The position numbers and the translations under genes were made by a program. From NCBI GenBank assembly GCA_038961845.1, contig CP152408.1:1550001-1614000 (forward strand): 64,000 nucleotides of DNA, written 5' to 3'. Source of the DNA: Xylophilus sp. GW821-FHT01B05 (GTDB lineage Bacteria > Pseudomonadota > Gammaproteobacteria > Burkholderiales > Burkholderiaceae_C). Below are positions 10,934 to 21,700 of this stretch, in pieces; positions within the stretch are counted from its first letter, which is position 1, and every line of letters begins with the position of its first letter. The notes below the pieces were generated by a model. That model saw only the letters and a program-made list of their open reading frames with translations. It searched no databases and was not told where the DNA came from.

Positions 10934-11794
10934 ATGCCTTCCGCCCTTGCTGTTGCCATGCCTGTGACTGGTTTTGCCCGTTTTGCGCACCCTCGGGCCG
11001 CGCTGCGCCTTGCGCTGCTGGCCTGTGCCGCCGCTGGCTGCGTGGGTGCTGGTGCGACCCAGGGCGGCGATACGCTGGGCATGGGCGCGCTGACCAATCC
11101 GCTGGCCCGGGTGATCCCCAGCGCCCAGATGCGCTGGCAGTCGAGCATGGCGGCCTTTGCTGCGGCCGACCGCGAGCAGCAGCCGGCACACGACGGTGTG
11201 CTGTTTGTCGGCAGCTCCACCATTCGCATGTGGAACCATCTGCCGCAGGATTTCCGGCAGGCGCCGGTGGTCATCAACCGGGGCTTTGGCGGCTCGACCA
11301 TGGCGGATTGCCATTACTTTGTGCAGCAGCTGGTGGTGCAGTACAAGCCGCGCCAGGTGCTGGTCTATGCTGGCGACAACGACCTGGCCGTGGGCCGCAC
11401 GCCGGCCCAGGTGCTGGCGAGCTTCCAGGGCTTCGTGAAGACGGTGCGCCGGGCCCGGCCCGACACCGTCATCGACTACATCTCGATCAAGCCCAGCCCG
11501 TCGCGCATTGCGCTGATGCCGCAGATCCGCGAGACCAACGCGCTGCTGGCAGCCTACATCAAGACCCTGCCCGACGCCCAGTACATCGATGTGTTCAGCA
11601 AGATGGTGGACGCCCAGGGCGCACCGCGCGAGGAGCTGTTCCGCAGCGACCGCCTGCACATGAACGACGAGGGCTACACGCTCTGGCGCTCGGTCATTTC
11701 CAGCTACGTGCTGCCGCCGGAAGGCGGCGGTGCGCTGGAGGCGCATGCGCCGGCTGCGGCCACGGTGTCTGCTGCGGGTAGCGCGCGGCCCTAG
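10934..11794 (+). CDS. Exported SGNH/GDSL-type hydrolase
   Basis: A 286-residue protein with an N-terminal signal segment. A hydrophobic stretch ends in AAAGC, so a lipoprotein is possible but the lipobox is weak. The SGNH fold is shown by block I FVGSSTIRMW (nucleophile serine), block III-like GDNDL, and the C-terminal catalytic pair in DRLHMNDEGY. Such proteins are esterases or acyl-hydrolases; the substrate cannot be read from sequence. The start is set at ATG 10934; ATG 10958 (MPVTGF) would also leave an intact signal peptide. It is convergent with the dehydrogenase gene. Confidence 0.85.
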   Translation: MPSALAVAMPVTGFARFAHPRAALRLALLACAAAGCVGAGATQGGDTLGMGALTNPLARVIPSAQMRWQSSMAAFAAADREQQPAHDGVLFVGSSTIRMWNHLPQDFRQAPVVINRGFGGSTMADCHYFVQQLVVQYKPRQVLVYAGDNDLAVGRTPAQVLASFQGFVKTVRRARPDTVIDYISIKPSPSRIALMPQIRETNALLAAYIKTLPDAQYIDVFSKMVDAQGAPREELFRSDRLHMNDEGYTLWRSVISSYVLPPEGGGALEAHAPAAATVSAAGSARP

Positions 11795-11804
11795 TTCTTG
11801 GTCT

Positions 11805-11873
11805 TTTAGGGCTCTAGCCCAGGTGATGCCTGGGCTTGTAGCTATTAAATTGGTAGTTTCATGCCCGGCGCAG
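11805..11873. repeat. Rep3 copy (AT-rich Comamonadaceae-type repeat)
   Basis: Contains GGGCTCTAGCCC, CCTGGGCTTGTAGCTATTAA and a final TTGGTAGTTT. It is related to copies at 14440-14502, 47984-48056, 56769-56825 and, inverted, 40695-40762. It fills the gap between two convergent genes. Confidence 0.7.
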
Positions 11874-11883
11874 GGCACGCGGG

Positions 11884-14292
11884 CTACTTGGCCCCAGCAG
11901 GCAGGGCGTAGGCGATCAGCGCATCGCCCATCTTGGTCCCCAGCGAGCCATGGCCGCCGGCCATCTGCACCACGTACTGGCGGCCGGTCTTGTCGGACAC
12001 ATAGCTCATGGGCGTGGCCTGGCCGCCGGCGGGCAGGCGCTGCTGCCACAGCAGCTTGCCGTTGCGCACGTCGTAGGCGCGCAGGTAGGCGTCGAGCGTG
12101 GCGCTCATGAAGGCCACGCCGCCGCCGGTGGTGATGGCGCCGGCCAGGCTGGGCACGCCCAGCGGCAGCGGGATGGGCAGCGGTGCGCTGTCGATCACCG
12201 TGCCGTTCTTGCGCATCCAGGCAATCTGCATGGTCTTCAGGTCCACGGCGGCCATATAGCCCCAGGGCGGCGCCTGGCAGGGTATGCCCAGCGGCGACAG
12301 CAGCGGGTGCAGGTCTACCGCAAACGGTGTGCCGGTCATGGGCTGCAGGCCTTGCTCGGTGCCGCTGCCGCCCTTGGCGTCGACCGTGCCGCGCCGGTGC
12401 AGGCGCGAGACAAAGGCCACGTAGTTGGGGTTGCCGACCATGACTTGGCGCACCGGGTCGACCGTGATGCCGCCCCAGTCGAACACGCCGTAGTTGCCGG
12501 GGTAGACCAGCGAGCCTTGCTCTGATGGCGGCGTGAAGATGCCGTCGTAGCGCAGCCCGCGAAAGATGATGCGGCAGGCCAACTGGTCGAAGGGCGTGGT
12601 GCCCCACATGTCGCGCTCCCGCAGGCGCTCGGGCTTGAAGCTCAGCTCAGAAAAGGGCTGCGTGGGCGAGGTGCGGTCGCCCTCGGCCGCGCCCTGCGGC
12701 ACGGGTTGTTCGGGCGCGGCCACCAGCAGCTTGCCGTCGCGCCGGTCGATCACGTAGATGTCGCCGCGCTTGGTGGAGGCCAGCAGCGCGGGCACCTTGC
12801 CTTCGGGCCGGTCCAGGTCCACCAGCGTGGGCTGGCCGCCGATGTCCATGTCCCACAGGTCGTGGTGCACCGTCTGGTAGACCCAGCGCAGCTTGCCGCT
12901 GTCCAGGTCGAGCGCCACGATGGCGCTGTTGAAGCGCTCGCCCTCGGGCAGGCGGTTGCCGCCCCAGATGTCGGGTGTCTGGTTGCCCATGGGCAGGTAG
13001 ACCAGGCCGAGCTTGCTGTCGATGCTGGACACGCTCCAGGAGTTGGGCGAGTTGCGGGTGTAGGTCTGGCCCGGGCCAAAGGGCTCGGTGGCGTCGGGGT
13101 TGCCGGAGTCCCAGTTCCACAGCAGTTGGCCGGTGTCTACGTCATAGCCGCGGATCACGCCCGAGGGCTCGTCGGTGGAGTAGTTGTCGGTCACGCTGGA
13201 GGCCACCACCACGGTGCGCCGGCCGACCGAGGGCGGCGACGTCGGGTTCAAGAAGCCGCGCACCACATGGCCCATGCTGATCTTCAGGTCGATCACGCCA
13301 TTGCTGCCAAAGCCGCTGCAGGGCTGGCCGGTGTCGGCGTTGAGGGCGATCACGGTGGCGTCGGCCGTGGGCGCGTAGATGCGGCGTGGGCAGGCGCGCG
13401 CCACGGCAGCGGCGGCCGTGGCATCGACCGCTGCGGCCGGCCGGTACAGCGCGTTCTGCGGCAGCGTGGCGTCGTAATAGGCCACGCCGCGGCAGATCAT
13501 GTGCTGGTAGGTCTTGGCGTCGCGGTTGATCTTGGGGTCGTGGCGCCAGATCTCCTTGCCGGTGTCGGGATCGAGCGCGATCACGATGTTGTGCGGCGTG
13601 CAGAGGTAGAGCATGTCGTTGGCCTTGAGCGGCGTTACCTCGTTGGCGATCTCGCCCGGGTCGCTTTCGCCCTTGAAGTCGCCGGTGTGGAAGACCCAGG
13701 CCTGCTCCAGCCGGCCCACGTTCTGCGGCGTGATCTGCGTGGCCGGCGCGTAGCGGTCGCCATAGTCAGAGCGGCCATAGGCGGTCCAGTCCTGCTCGCG
13801 CGTGCCGGGCACGCCGGCATAGCCTTGGGCGGCCATGCTGGCGTCCGGGATCTGGCCCAGGCGGTCGTGCCGGTCGGTGAACAGGCTCGCGGCCAACACC
13901 CCCACGCTCAGCAGCACGGCGGCCGGCAGGGCCCATGCCGGCGTGCGGCCCCACAGTTGCCGGCGCAGCGGCGGCAGCAGCAGGAACAGGCCCAGCACCA
14001 GCCACAGCGCCAGGCGCGGCACCAGTTGCCACCAGTCAAAGCCCACCTCGGCCACGGCCCAGACGGCGGTGGCGGCCAGCACCAGGGCGTAAGAGCCCAG
14101 CGCGCGGGCCCGCTCCTTCAGCAGCAGCACGCCGCTGGCCAGCGCGCCCAGCCCGGCCAGCAGGTAGTACCAGGAGCCGCCCAGCGCCGCCAGCCAGGCA
14201 CCGCCCGCAGCCAGGGCCAGCCCCAGCAGCACAAAGACGATGCCACCCAGGCGCGGCCAGGGCCAGCGTGTGGAAGAGGGGATGTGCGGCAT
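11884..14292 (-). CDS. Membrane-bound PQQ-dependent dehydrogenase (glucose/quinate/shikimate family)
   Basis: An 802-residue inner-membrane quinoprotein. The N-terminus has five hydrophobic segments (about residues 10-140), followed by a periplasmic eight-bladed propeller with repeated W-type motifs such as GKEIWRHDPK, GQLLWNWDSG and GKLLWQQRLP. The family oxidises sugars or cyclic polyols and passes electrons to ubiquinone. Length and N-terminal layout match Gcd/QuiA; sequence alone does not separate glucose from quinate dehydrogenase. The start is ATG at 14292 (MPHIPSS), where the first membrane segment is complete; the open frame extends further upstream but without membrane-protein character. 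It could be the oxidising partner for sugar-acid catabolism, but that is speculative. Confidence 0.9.
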   Translation of the reverse strand: MPHIPSSTRWPWPRLGGIVFVLLGLALAAGGAWLAALGGSWYYLLAGLGALASGVLLLKERARALGSYALVLAATAVWAVAEVGFDWWQLVPRLALWLVLGLFLLLPPLRRQLWGRTPAWALPAAVLLSVGVLAASLFTDRHDRLGQIPDASMAAQGYAGVPGTREQDWTAYGRSDYGDRYAPATQITPQNVGRLEQAWVFHTGDFKGESDPGEIANEVTPLKANDMLYLCTPHNIVIALDPDTGKEIWRHDPKINRDAKTYQHMICRGVAYYDATLPQNALYRPAAAVDATAAAAVARACPRRIYAPTADATVIALNADTGQPCSGFGSNGVIDLKISMGHVVRGFLNPTSPPSVGRRTVVVASSVTDNYSTDEPSGVIRGYDVDTGQLLWNWDSGNPDATEPFGPGQTYTRNSPNSWSVSSIDSKLGLVYLPMGNQTPDIWGGNRLPEGERFNSAIVALDLDSGKLRWVYQTVHHDLWDMDIGGQPTLVDLDRPEGKVPALLASTKRGDIYVIDRRDGKLLVAAPEQPVPQGAAEGDRTSPTQPFSELSFKPERLRERDMWGTTPFDQLACRIIFRGLRYDGIFTPPSEQGSLVYPGNYGVFDWGGITVDPVRQVMVGNPNYVAFVSRLHRRGTVDAKGGSGTEQGLQPMTGTPFAVDLHPLLSPLGIPCQAPPWGYMAAVDLKTMQIAWMRKNGTVIDSAPLPIPLPLGVPSLAGAITTGGGVAFMSATLDAYLRAYDVRNGKLLWQQRLPAGGQATPMSYVSDKTGRQYVVQMAGGHGSLGTKMGDALIAYALPAGAK

Positions 14293-14439
14293 GGCGGACT
14301 CCGTCCAGAAAGTGGCGGCACTGGCTGTGCCGCACTGCTGCGGATGGTCGTTGACGCGGGCGTGAAACCGGGTCTTGCCTACAAGTGGTCTCGAATGCTC
14401 ACAGCTGGATGCATTTGGGCAAGGGCTGGAAGTTTTGAG

Positions 14440-14502
14440 GAAAATATGCCTATAGCCCTTTGCCCGCCTGGGCTGTTGGCTATCTATTTGATAGTTGCCC
14501 TG
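14440..14502. repeat. Rep3 copy overlapping the end of the OpgC-like gene
   Basis: Contains TGCCTATAGCCC, GCCTGGGCTGTTGGCTATC and TATTTGATAGTT. The stop codon and last residues of the minus-strand OpgC-like gene fall inside it, so the repeat supplies the protein's C-terminus. Confidence 0.7.
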
Positions 14503-15631
14503 GGGCTGTGCGCGGCGCGGCTGGCGGCTTGTCCAGCCACAGCGTGAAGCGCGCCACGGCATACAGCGCGGCAAAGCAGCCCAGCAGCAGCAGCGCGTCT
14601 ACCCACCAGGGCCGCGCATAGGGGTTGCCGCCAAAGAAGGTCAGCGTCAGCAGCACGATCACCAGGTGCGCGCAGAACACCGCCAGCGAGGCCGATCCCA
14701 TCACCTCCAGCCAGCGCATGCGCGGCAGCCAGCGCGCCAGCGCCGGGCCAAAGCGAATGGTCAGCAGCATCAGCGCGAACATGTCCAGCAGCCGCAGCGG
14801 CCCCAGCGCCCATTTGTCGAACAGCAGGTTCATGCGCTCGTCCGAGCCAAAGGGCGCCTGGCCGGTGCGGTGGCGCCAGACCAGGCAGGTGAGGGCGACC
14901 ACGACGGCCACCGCCACCGACCAGTTCGGGAAGCGAAACGGCGGCGCCAGCGGGTCGTTGCGGGTGGCGCCCATCCACAGGCCCAGCATCCACAGGAACT
15001 GCCAGCTGTACATGGCGAAGGCGCCGGTTTCGTGGAAGGGCACGGGCATGCCGACCGAGTCGCGCAGCGCGTCGTAGGCCCATTCGCCCAGCCCAAACTG
15101 CGACAGCAGCCACAGCAGCACGCTCACCGCCATCACCGGCGCCCAGCCGTGGCGCAGCGCCAGCGCCAGCACCCAGGGGCTGGCCAGCATGAACAGCACG
15201 TAGAGCGGCAAGATGTCCAGCAGCGGCGGCTCATACACCAGCAGCAGGCTCGATATGAAGGCCACCTTGGGCCGCTGCAGGTAGAAGGACATCAGGTCCT
15301 TGACGGCCGGCTGGTCTACCTTCAGGCCAAAGAAGGCAATCACCGTGAACAGAAACAGCAGCGTGGCCGCCTGGCACCAATACACCTTGAGCGCGCGCCG
15401 CCAGAAGGCGCGCTCCATGTCGACGATGCTCTTGCGCCAGGCCAGGCGCCCATAGACCATGCCCGCCATATAGGCCGACAACAGCACGAAACCTTCGGCC
15501 GCCGAGACAAAGCCAAAAGGCTGCCCGGTGGGCGTGGTCAGGCGCGTCGGCAGGTGGGTCAGCGTCATCAGCACCAGCATCAGGCCGCGCAGGGCGTCGA
15601 TCTCCCAGCGGCGGGTGGTGGTGGGCGTCAT
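14480..15631 (-). CDS. OpgC-like integral membrane acyltransferase domain protein
   Basis: A 383-residue protein with about ten transmembrane segments. The opening MTPTTTRRWEIDALRGLML is the typical start of OpgC/acyltransferase-3-like proteins, with the conserved D-x-LRG near residue 12. OpgC adds succinyl groups to periplasmic glucans; this homologue may modify glucans or another envelope sugar. The start is ATG 15631 because the family motif begins there; upstream in-frame codons run into the divergent gene. The last five residues come from a Rep3 repeat. It is divergent from the macroglobulin gene, with about 140 bases between the starts. Confidence 0.86.
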   Translation of the reverse strand: MTPTTTRRWEIDALRGLMLVLMTLTHLPTRLTTPTGQPFGFVSAAEGFVLLSAYMAGMVYGRLAWRKSIVDMERAFWRRALKVYWCQAATLLFLFTVIAFFGLKVDQPAVKDLMSFYLQRPKVAFISSLLLVYEPPLLDILPLYVLFMLASPWVLALALRHGWAPVMAVSVLLWLLSQFGLGEWAYDALRDSVGMPVPFHETGAFAMYSWQFLWMLGLWMGATRNDPLAPPFRFPNWSVAVAVVVALTCLVWRHRTGQAPFGSDERMNLLFDKWALGPLRLLDMFALMLLTIRFGPALARWLPRMRWLEVMGSASLAVFCAHLVIVLLTLTFFGGNPYARPWWVDALLLLGCFAALYAVARFTLWLDKPPAAPRTAPGQLSNR

Positions 15632-15773
15632 GGGGGAGAAAAAAGCGAAGCGAGAAGGGAGCCGCCGATTCTCGCCGCAAGTTTGTAAAGCGGTATGTCG
15701 CCACGGTTCGTGGGGTTTACGCGGCACGGCCGGCGCCGTGCCTGATCGGCTACCCTCTCGGCCCAACAAAAGA

Positions 15774-18700
15774 ATGATGGGAGCCAGCGTGAAGACCGTC
15801 CGTTTCGTCATGGCCAGCCTGCTGCTCGCCGGCATTCCGTTGGCCGCACAGGCCTTGCAGATCAGCGCCTTCTCGCCCCAGGGCGAGGTGGCGCGTATTC
15901 GCCAGGCGGTGGCCAAGTTCGATGGCCCGGCGATCCGCTTTGGCGACCCGGCCGCGCCGGCGCCGCTCAGCGTGGAATGCAGCGACAAAGAGGCCGGCAA
16001 GGGCACCGGCCGCTGGACCAGCGAGCGCGAATGGGTCTGGGACTTTGCCGCCGACCTGCCGCCCGGCGTGCGCTGCAGCGCCAGCATCAACAAAGGCTTT
16101 GTTTCTGCCTCTGGCCAGCCACTGGCAATGGCTAATAGCTACCAATTCAATAGCGGCGGCCCGTTTGTGGTGAACGTGCGCCCTGGCAACTGGCAGCGCA
16201 TCGAGGAAGAACAGGCCTTTGTGCTGCAGCTGAGCGGCCCGGCCACGCCAGAGAGCCTGCGCGCGCACGCCTGGTGCAGCGTTGAAGGCCTGGGCGAGCA
16301 GGTGCCGGTGCGGCTGATAGAAGGTGCCCAGCGCGCCGATCTGCTCAAGGCCACCGGCCTGGAGCAAGCCGCGCAGAAGGCGCCGCTGGCCTACGCCACG
16401 CTGGCCTGCAACCGCGTGCTGCCGCCGGCCGCCAAGCTCAGCCTGGTGTTTGGCCAGGGCGTGGCCACGCCCAGCGGCGTGCCCAACAAGGTCGAGAAGC
16501 GCTTTACCTGGCAGGTGCGCGAGCCCTTCCTGGTCGAGTTCAGCTGCGAGCGCGAAAACGCCCAGGCCGACTGCCTGGCGATCCGGCCCATGGTGGTGCG
16601 CTTTAACGCGCCGGTCACGCGCAAGCAGGCGCTGGCAATCCGCGTGCGCGGCGGCAAGGCGCCGCTGGCGCCCACGCTGGAAGACGGCGCGGGCAAGGGC
16701 AGGGGTGACGACGACAACAGCGTGGTCAACAGCATCCGCTTTGCCGGCCCCTTTACCGAGAGCACGGCCTACACGCTGGAGCTGCCCGCCGGCTTCCAGG
16801 ATGCCTCTGGCCGGCCGCCGCGCAATGTAGAGACCTTTCCGCTCCCAATAGCCACCGGCAGCCTGCCGCCGCTGGCCAAGTTTGCGGCTTCGCCCTTTGG
16901 CATCGTCGAGCGCTTTGCCGAGCCTGACAGCGACAAGACCGGCCAGGCGCTGCTGCCGGTCACCCTGCGCAAGGTCGAGGCGGCGCTGGCCGCGCAAGAC
17001 CTGCAGCCCACGCGCGTGGGCGACCTGCGGCCGCAGAGCGACGCAGACATCATTGCCTGGTTCGCCAAGGCCCATCGCTATGACGAAACCAGCGTGCCGC
17101 GCGCCCGTGCCGCGCGCGACGTGCAGGGCCCGCTGCCACCGGCCCGGCCTGACAACAAGGACGCGGTCGAGTCGCGCAGCATCAGCCTGCTGGCCGGCCA
17201 GCCCGGCGTGAAGACGCTGGAGCTGCCGCGCGCCGCAGCCGACGACCCACGCCCCTTCGAGGTGATCGGCATCCCGCTGGAGCCGGGCTTTCATGTGCTG
17301 GAGATCGCCTCGCCGCGCCTGGGCGAAGCCCTGCTGGACCCGGCCTACGGCGCGCGCCGCCCCATGTACGTGCGCACCACGGCGCTGGTGACCAACCTGG
17401 GCGTGCACTTCAAGCTGGGCCGCGAAAACGCGCTGGCCTGGGTCACCACGCTGGACAAGGGCCAGCCGCTGGCCGGCGCCGTGGTGCGCGTGTCTGACTG
17501 CGCCGGCCGCGAGCTGGCCAGCGCCACTACGGATGCCCAAGGCCTGGCGCGCTTCGAAGGCCTGTCGCCCGAGGCCCCGCGCTGCGACGAGAAGCAGGGC
17601 TGGGACTACCGCCGCGCCTACTTCGTCAGCGCCCGCGCCAAGCAGGCCGGCGCCGACGACATGGCCTTCACCTGGAGCGACTGGCAGCGCGGCATCGAGC
17701 CCTGGCGCTTCAACGTGCCCACCAGCAGCGCCGTGCTGCCCGAGCTGCGCGCCAGCACCGTGTTTGACCGCCCGCTGCTGCGCGCCGGCGAGACGGTGTC
17801 CATGAAGCACCTGATCCGCACCGAGACCAGCAAGGGCTTTGGCCTGCCCGCCGTGCTGCCAGCCAAACTGGTCATCACCCACCTTGGCAGCGGCCAGCAG
17901 TTCAGCCAGCCTTTGGCTTGGCGCAAGACCGCCACCGGCGGTCAGAGCGCAGAGAGCAGCTTCCAGATCCCGCCCGCCGCCAAGCTGGGCATCTACAGCG
18001 TCGAGCTGGCCAGCGGCAGCAGCAGCCTGTCCACCGGCAGCTTCCGCGTGGAGGAGTTCCGCCTGCCGGTGTTCGAGGGCCGCATCGCGCCGGCCGACAG
18101 CAAGCCTTTGGTCAACGCCAGCAGCGTGCCCACGCAACTGCGCGTGGGCTATGTGCAGGGCGGCGGCGCGGCGCGCCTGCCGGTGCGCGTGTCGGCCATG
18201 CTCAGCCCCAAGTCGCTGAGCTATCCGGACTACGACGACTTCAGCTTTACGCCGCCGCGCGATCGCCAGCAGACCACGTCCGACGACGTCGGCGAAGAAA
18301 CCCAGGAGGCCGCCACCGACACCCGCGTGGTCGCAGACAAGCTGCCCCTGGTGCTGGACGCTGACGGCAACGGCAAGCTCACCATCCCCGATTTACCCGT
18401 CGCCAAGGAGCCGCGCGATTTGGTGCTGGAAGCCACCTATTCCGACCCCAACGGCGAGGTGCAAACCCTGCGCAACAGCGCCACCCTGTGGCCCGCCGGC
18501 GTGGTGGTGGGCCTGAAGACCGAGGGCTGGGTGTCGGTGCAAAAGGCGCTGCGCTTCCAGGCCCTGGCGCTGGACCTGGCCGGCAAGCCCAAGGCCGGTG
18601 TAGAGCTATCGGTGCGGGCCGTGGCACGCAGCATCACCACCAGCCGCAAGCGCATGGTGGGCGGCTTCTACACCTACGACAACAAGGCAGACAGCAAGGA

Positions 18701-21700
18701 CCTGGGCGAGGTCTGCAGTGGCAAGAGCGACGCGCATGGCCTGCTGCAATGCGAGCACAAGCTGGCCGAGCCGGGCGAGGTCGAGCTGGTCGTTTCCGCC
18801 CGGGATGGCGCCGGCAACAGCATCCAGGCCGCGCGCTCGGTCTATGTCACGCGCCAGGGCGAGATCTGGTTTGGCGGCGAAGACCACGACCGCATCGACC
18901 TGCTGCCCGAGAAGAAAAGCTACGAGCCCGGCGAGACCGCCAAGTTCCAGGTGCGCATGCCCTTCCGCTTTGCCACCGCGCTGGTGGCGGTCGAGCGCGA
19001 AGGCATCTTGCAAACCCAGGTGGTGCAGCTCAACGGCCAAGACCCCACGCTGCAACTGAAGGTGGAAGAGGGCTGGGGCCCCAACGTCTATGTGAGCGTG
19101 CTGGCGCTGCGCGGGCGCCTGCGCGAGGTGCCCTGGTACAGCTTTTTCACCTGGGGCTACAAGGCCCCGCGTGAATGGTGGACGGCCTTCCGCGTGGAAG
19201 GCCGCGACTACGTTGCGCCCACCGCGTTGGTCGATCTGAGCAAGCCCGCTTATCGCTTGGGCATGGCCGAGATCCGCGTAGGCAATCGCGCCCACCGCAT
19301 CGACGTAAAGGTGGCTACAGACAAGCCCAGCTACCCCGTGCGCAGCACCGCCAAGGTCACGATCAGCGCCACCCTGCCCGACGGCAGCCCCGCCGCCAAT
19401 GCCGAAGTGGCCGTGGCCGCAGTCGACCAGGCCCTGCTAGGGCTGCTGCCCAACAGCAGCTGGAACCTGCTTGATGCCATGCTGCAGCGCCGCGCTTGGG
19501 GCGTGGAAACCTCTACCGCCCAGATGGAAATCATTGGCCGGCGCCACTACGGCCGCAAGGCCGTGCCCGCCGGCGGCGGTGGTGGCCGCGGCATCACGCG
19601 CGAGCTGCTCGACACCCTGCTGCTGTGGAACCCGCGCGTGCAACTGGATGCACAAGGCCGCGCGCAAATCGACGTGCCACTGAACGATGCACTCACCACC
19701 TTCCGCATCGTCGCCGTGGCCGACATGGGCACCGGCCGCTTTGGCACCGGCCAGACCACGATCCGCGCCACGCAAGACCTGCAGATCATCAGCGGCCTGC
19801 CGCCGCTGGTGCGCGAGGGCGATGCCTTCCGCGCGCAGATCACGCTGCGCAACACCACGCCCAAGGCCATGAAGGTCGAGGCCACGGCGCGCGCCACCTT
19901 GCTTGATCTGCAGGCGCAAACGGTAGACATCCCGCCCGGCGAATCGCGCGAAGTGAGCTGGAACGTCACCGCGCCCGACCAGCTCGGCCAGACCCGCGCC
20001 CAGGCCATCCTGTGGGAAATCGCCGCACGCGATGTGGCCAGCGGCGCCACCGCGCGCGACGCGCTCAAGGCCAGCCAGCGCATCGTGCCCGCCGTGCCGC
20101 TTAGCGTGCAGCAGGCTACGCTGGTGCAGCTCGATGCCCCCTATCAGTTGGACGTGGCCCCGCCCACCGGCGCCTTGCCCGAGGCCGGCGCCAAGCGCGG
20201 TGGCCTGAAGCTGGCGCTGCAGCCCAAACTGGCCGAAGGCCTGCCCGGCGTGCGCGACTGGTTTACCAACTACCCCTTCGCATGCCTGGAGCAAAAAACC
20301 AGCAAGGCCGTGGGCATGGCCGATGGCGCCATGTGGAAGACCGTGGCCGCGCAACTGCCCAGCTATTTGGACAAAGACGGCCTGGCCAGCTACTTCCCGC
20401 CGCGCGAAGGCCAGGACGACCGTGGCAGCGACACCCTCACCGCCTACGTGCTGGCCGCCACCCATGAGGCCGCCGTGCTGCACCCCGAGTTCGCGCTGCC
20501 CAGCGAGCCGCGCGACGCCATGCTGGCCGGCCTTGCCGCCTTTGTAGAAGGCCGCATCCAGCGCAACTTCTGGTCGCCGCAAAAAGACCTGGACGTGCGC
20601 AAGCTCGCCGCCATAGAGGCGCTGTCGCGCTACGGCCGCGCCCAGGGCCGCATGGCCGACAGCATCACCATCGCGCCCAACCAGTGGCCCACGCATGCGG
20701 TGATCGACTGGCTCAATGTGCTGAGGCGCGTGCAAGACGTGCCGCAGCGCGCGCAGCGGCTGGAAGAGGCCAACCAAGTCCTGCGCGCGCGCCTGTCCTA
20801 CCAGGGCACCAAGCTCATCTTCAGCACCGAGCAGGGCGACTACTGGTGGTGGCTCATGGCCAATGGCGACAGCAACACCGCCAAGCTCATGCTCGCCGTC
20901 ATGGACGACCCGGCCTGGAAGGACGACATGGGCCGCCTGGCCAATGGCTTCATCGCGCGCCAGCAAAACGGCGCCTGGCACACCACCACCGCCAACCTGT
21001 GGGGCGGCCTGGCGCTGGAGCGCTTCTCCGCCAAGTTCGAGGCCACGCCCGTCACCGGCACCACCCGCGCCACGCTGGGCGACGCCAGCGCGGCGGTGGA
21101 CTGGAGCCGGGTCGAGCGCATCAAGCCCAGCGACGCCACCGGCGCGCCCAACGCCACCAGCTTCTTCGGCGCACCCTCATCGCCCGGCACCCTGAAGAAC
21201 AACAGCGCCTTCCTGCCCTGGCCCGCCGCCGGCAAAGGCACGCTGGAAGTAGCGCAGCAAGGCACGGGCAAGCCCTGGCTCACCGTGCAATCGCTGGCCG
21301 CCGTGCCGCGCACCCAGCCCTTCTTCGCCGGCTACCAACTGAAGAAAACCATCACCCCGGTAGAACAGGCCATCAAGGGCCAGTGGACCCGTGGCGACGT
21401 ACTGCGCATCACGCTCGAAGTCACCGCCAGCGCCGACATGACCTGGGTCGTCATCAGCGACCCAGTCCCCGGCGGCGCCACCATCCTCGGCAGCGGCCTG
21501 GGCCGCGACTCGCAAATCGCCACCCAGGGCGAAAAAGCCGCCAGCGGCGCCGGCTGGCCGGCGTTCGAGGAGCGCAGCTTCGAAGCCTTCCGCAGCTACT
21601 ACGAGTACCTGCCCAAGGGCACGGTCAAGATGGAATACACCCTGCGCTTGAACAACGTAGGCGACTTCGCACTACCTGCCAGCCGGGTCGAGGCCATGTA

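Noticed and set aside
15750..18137. 795-residue minus-strand ORF opposite the macroglobulin gene
   Set aside because: A typical high-GC antisense frame rich in Arg, Gln, His and Ala; the plus strand encodes the recognised protein.
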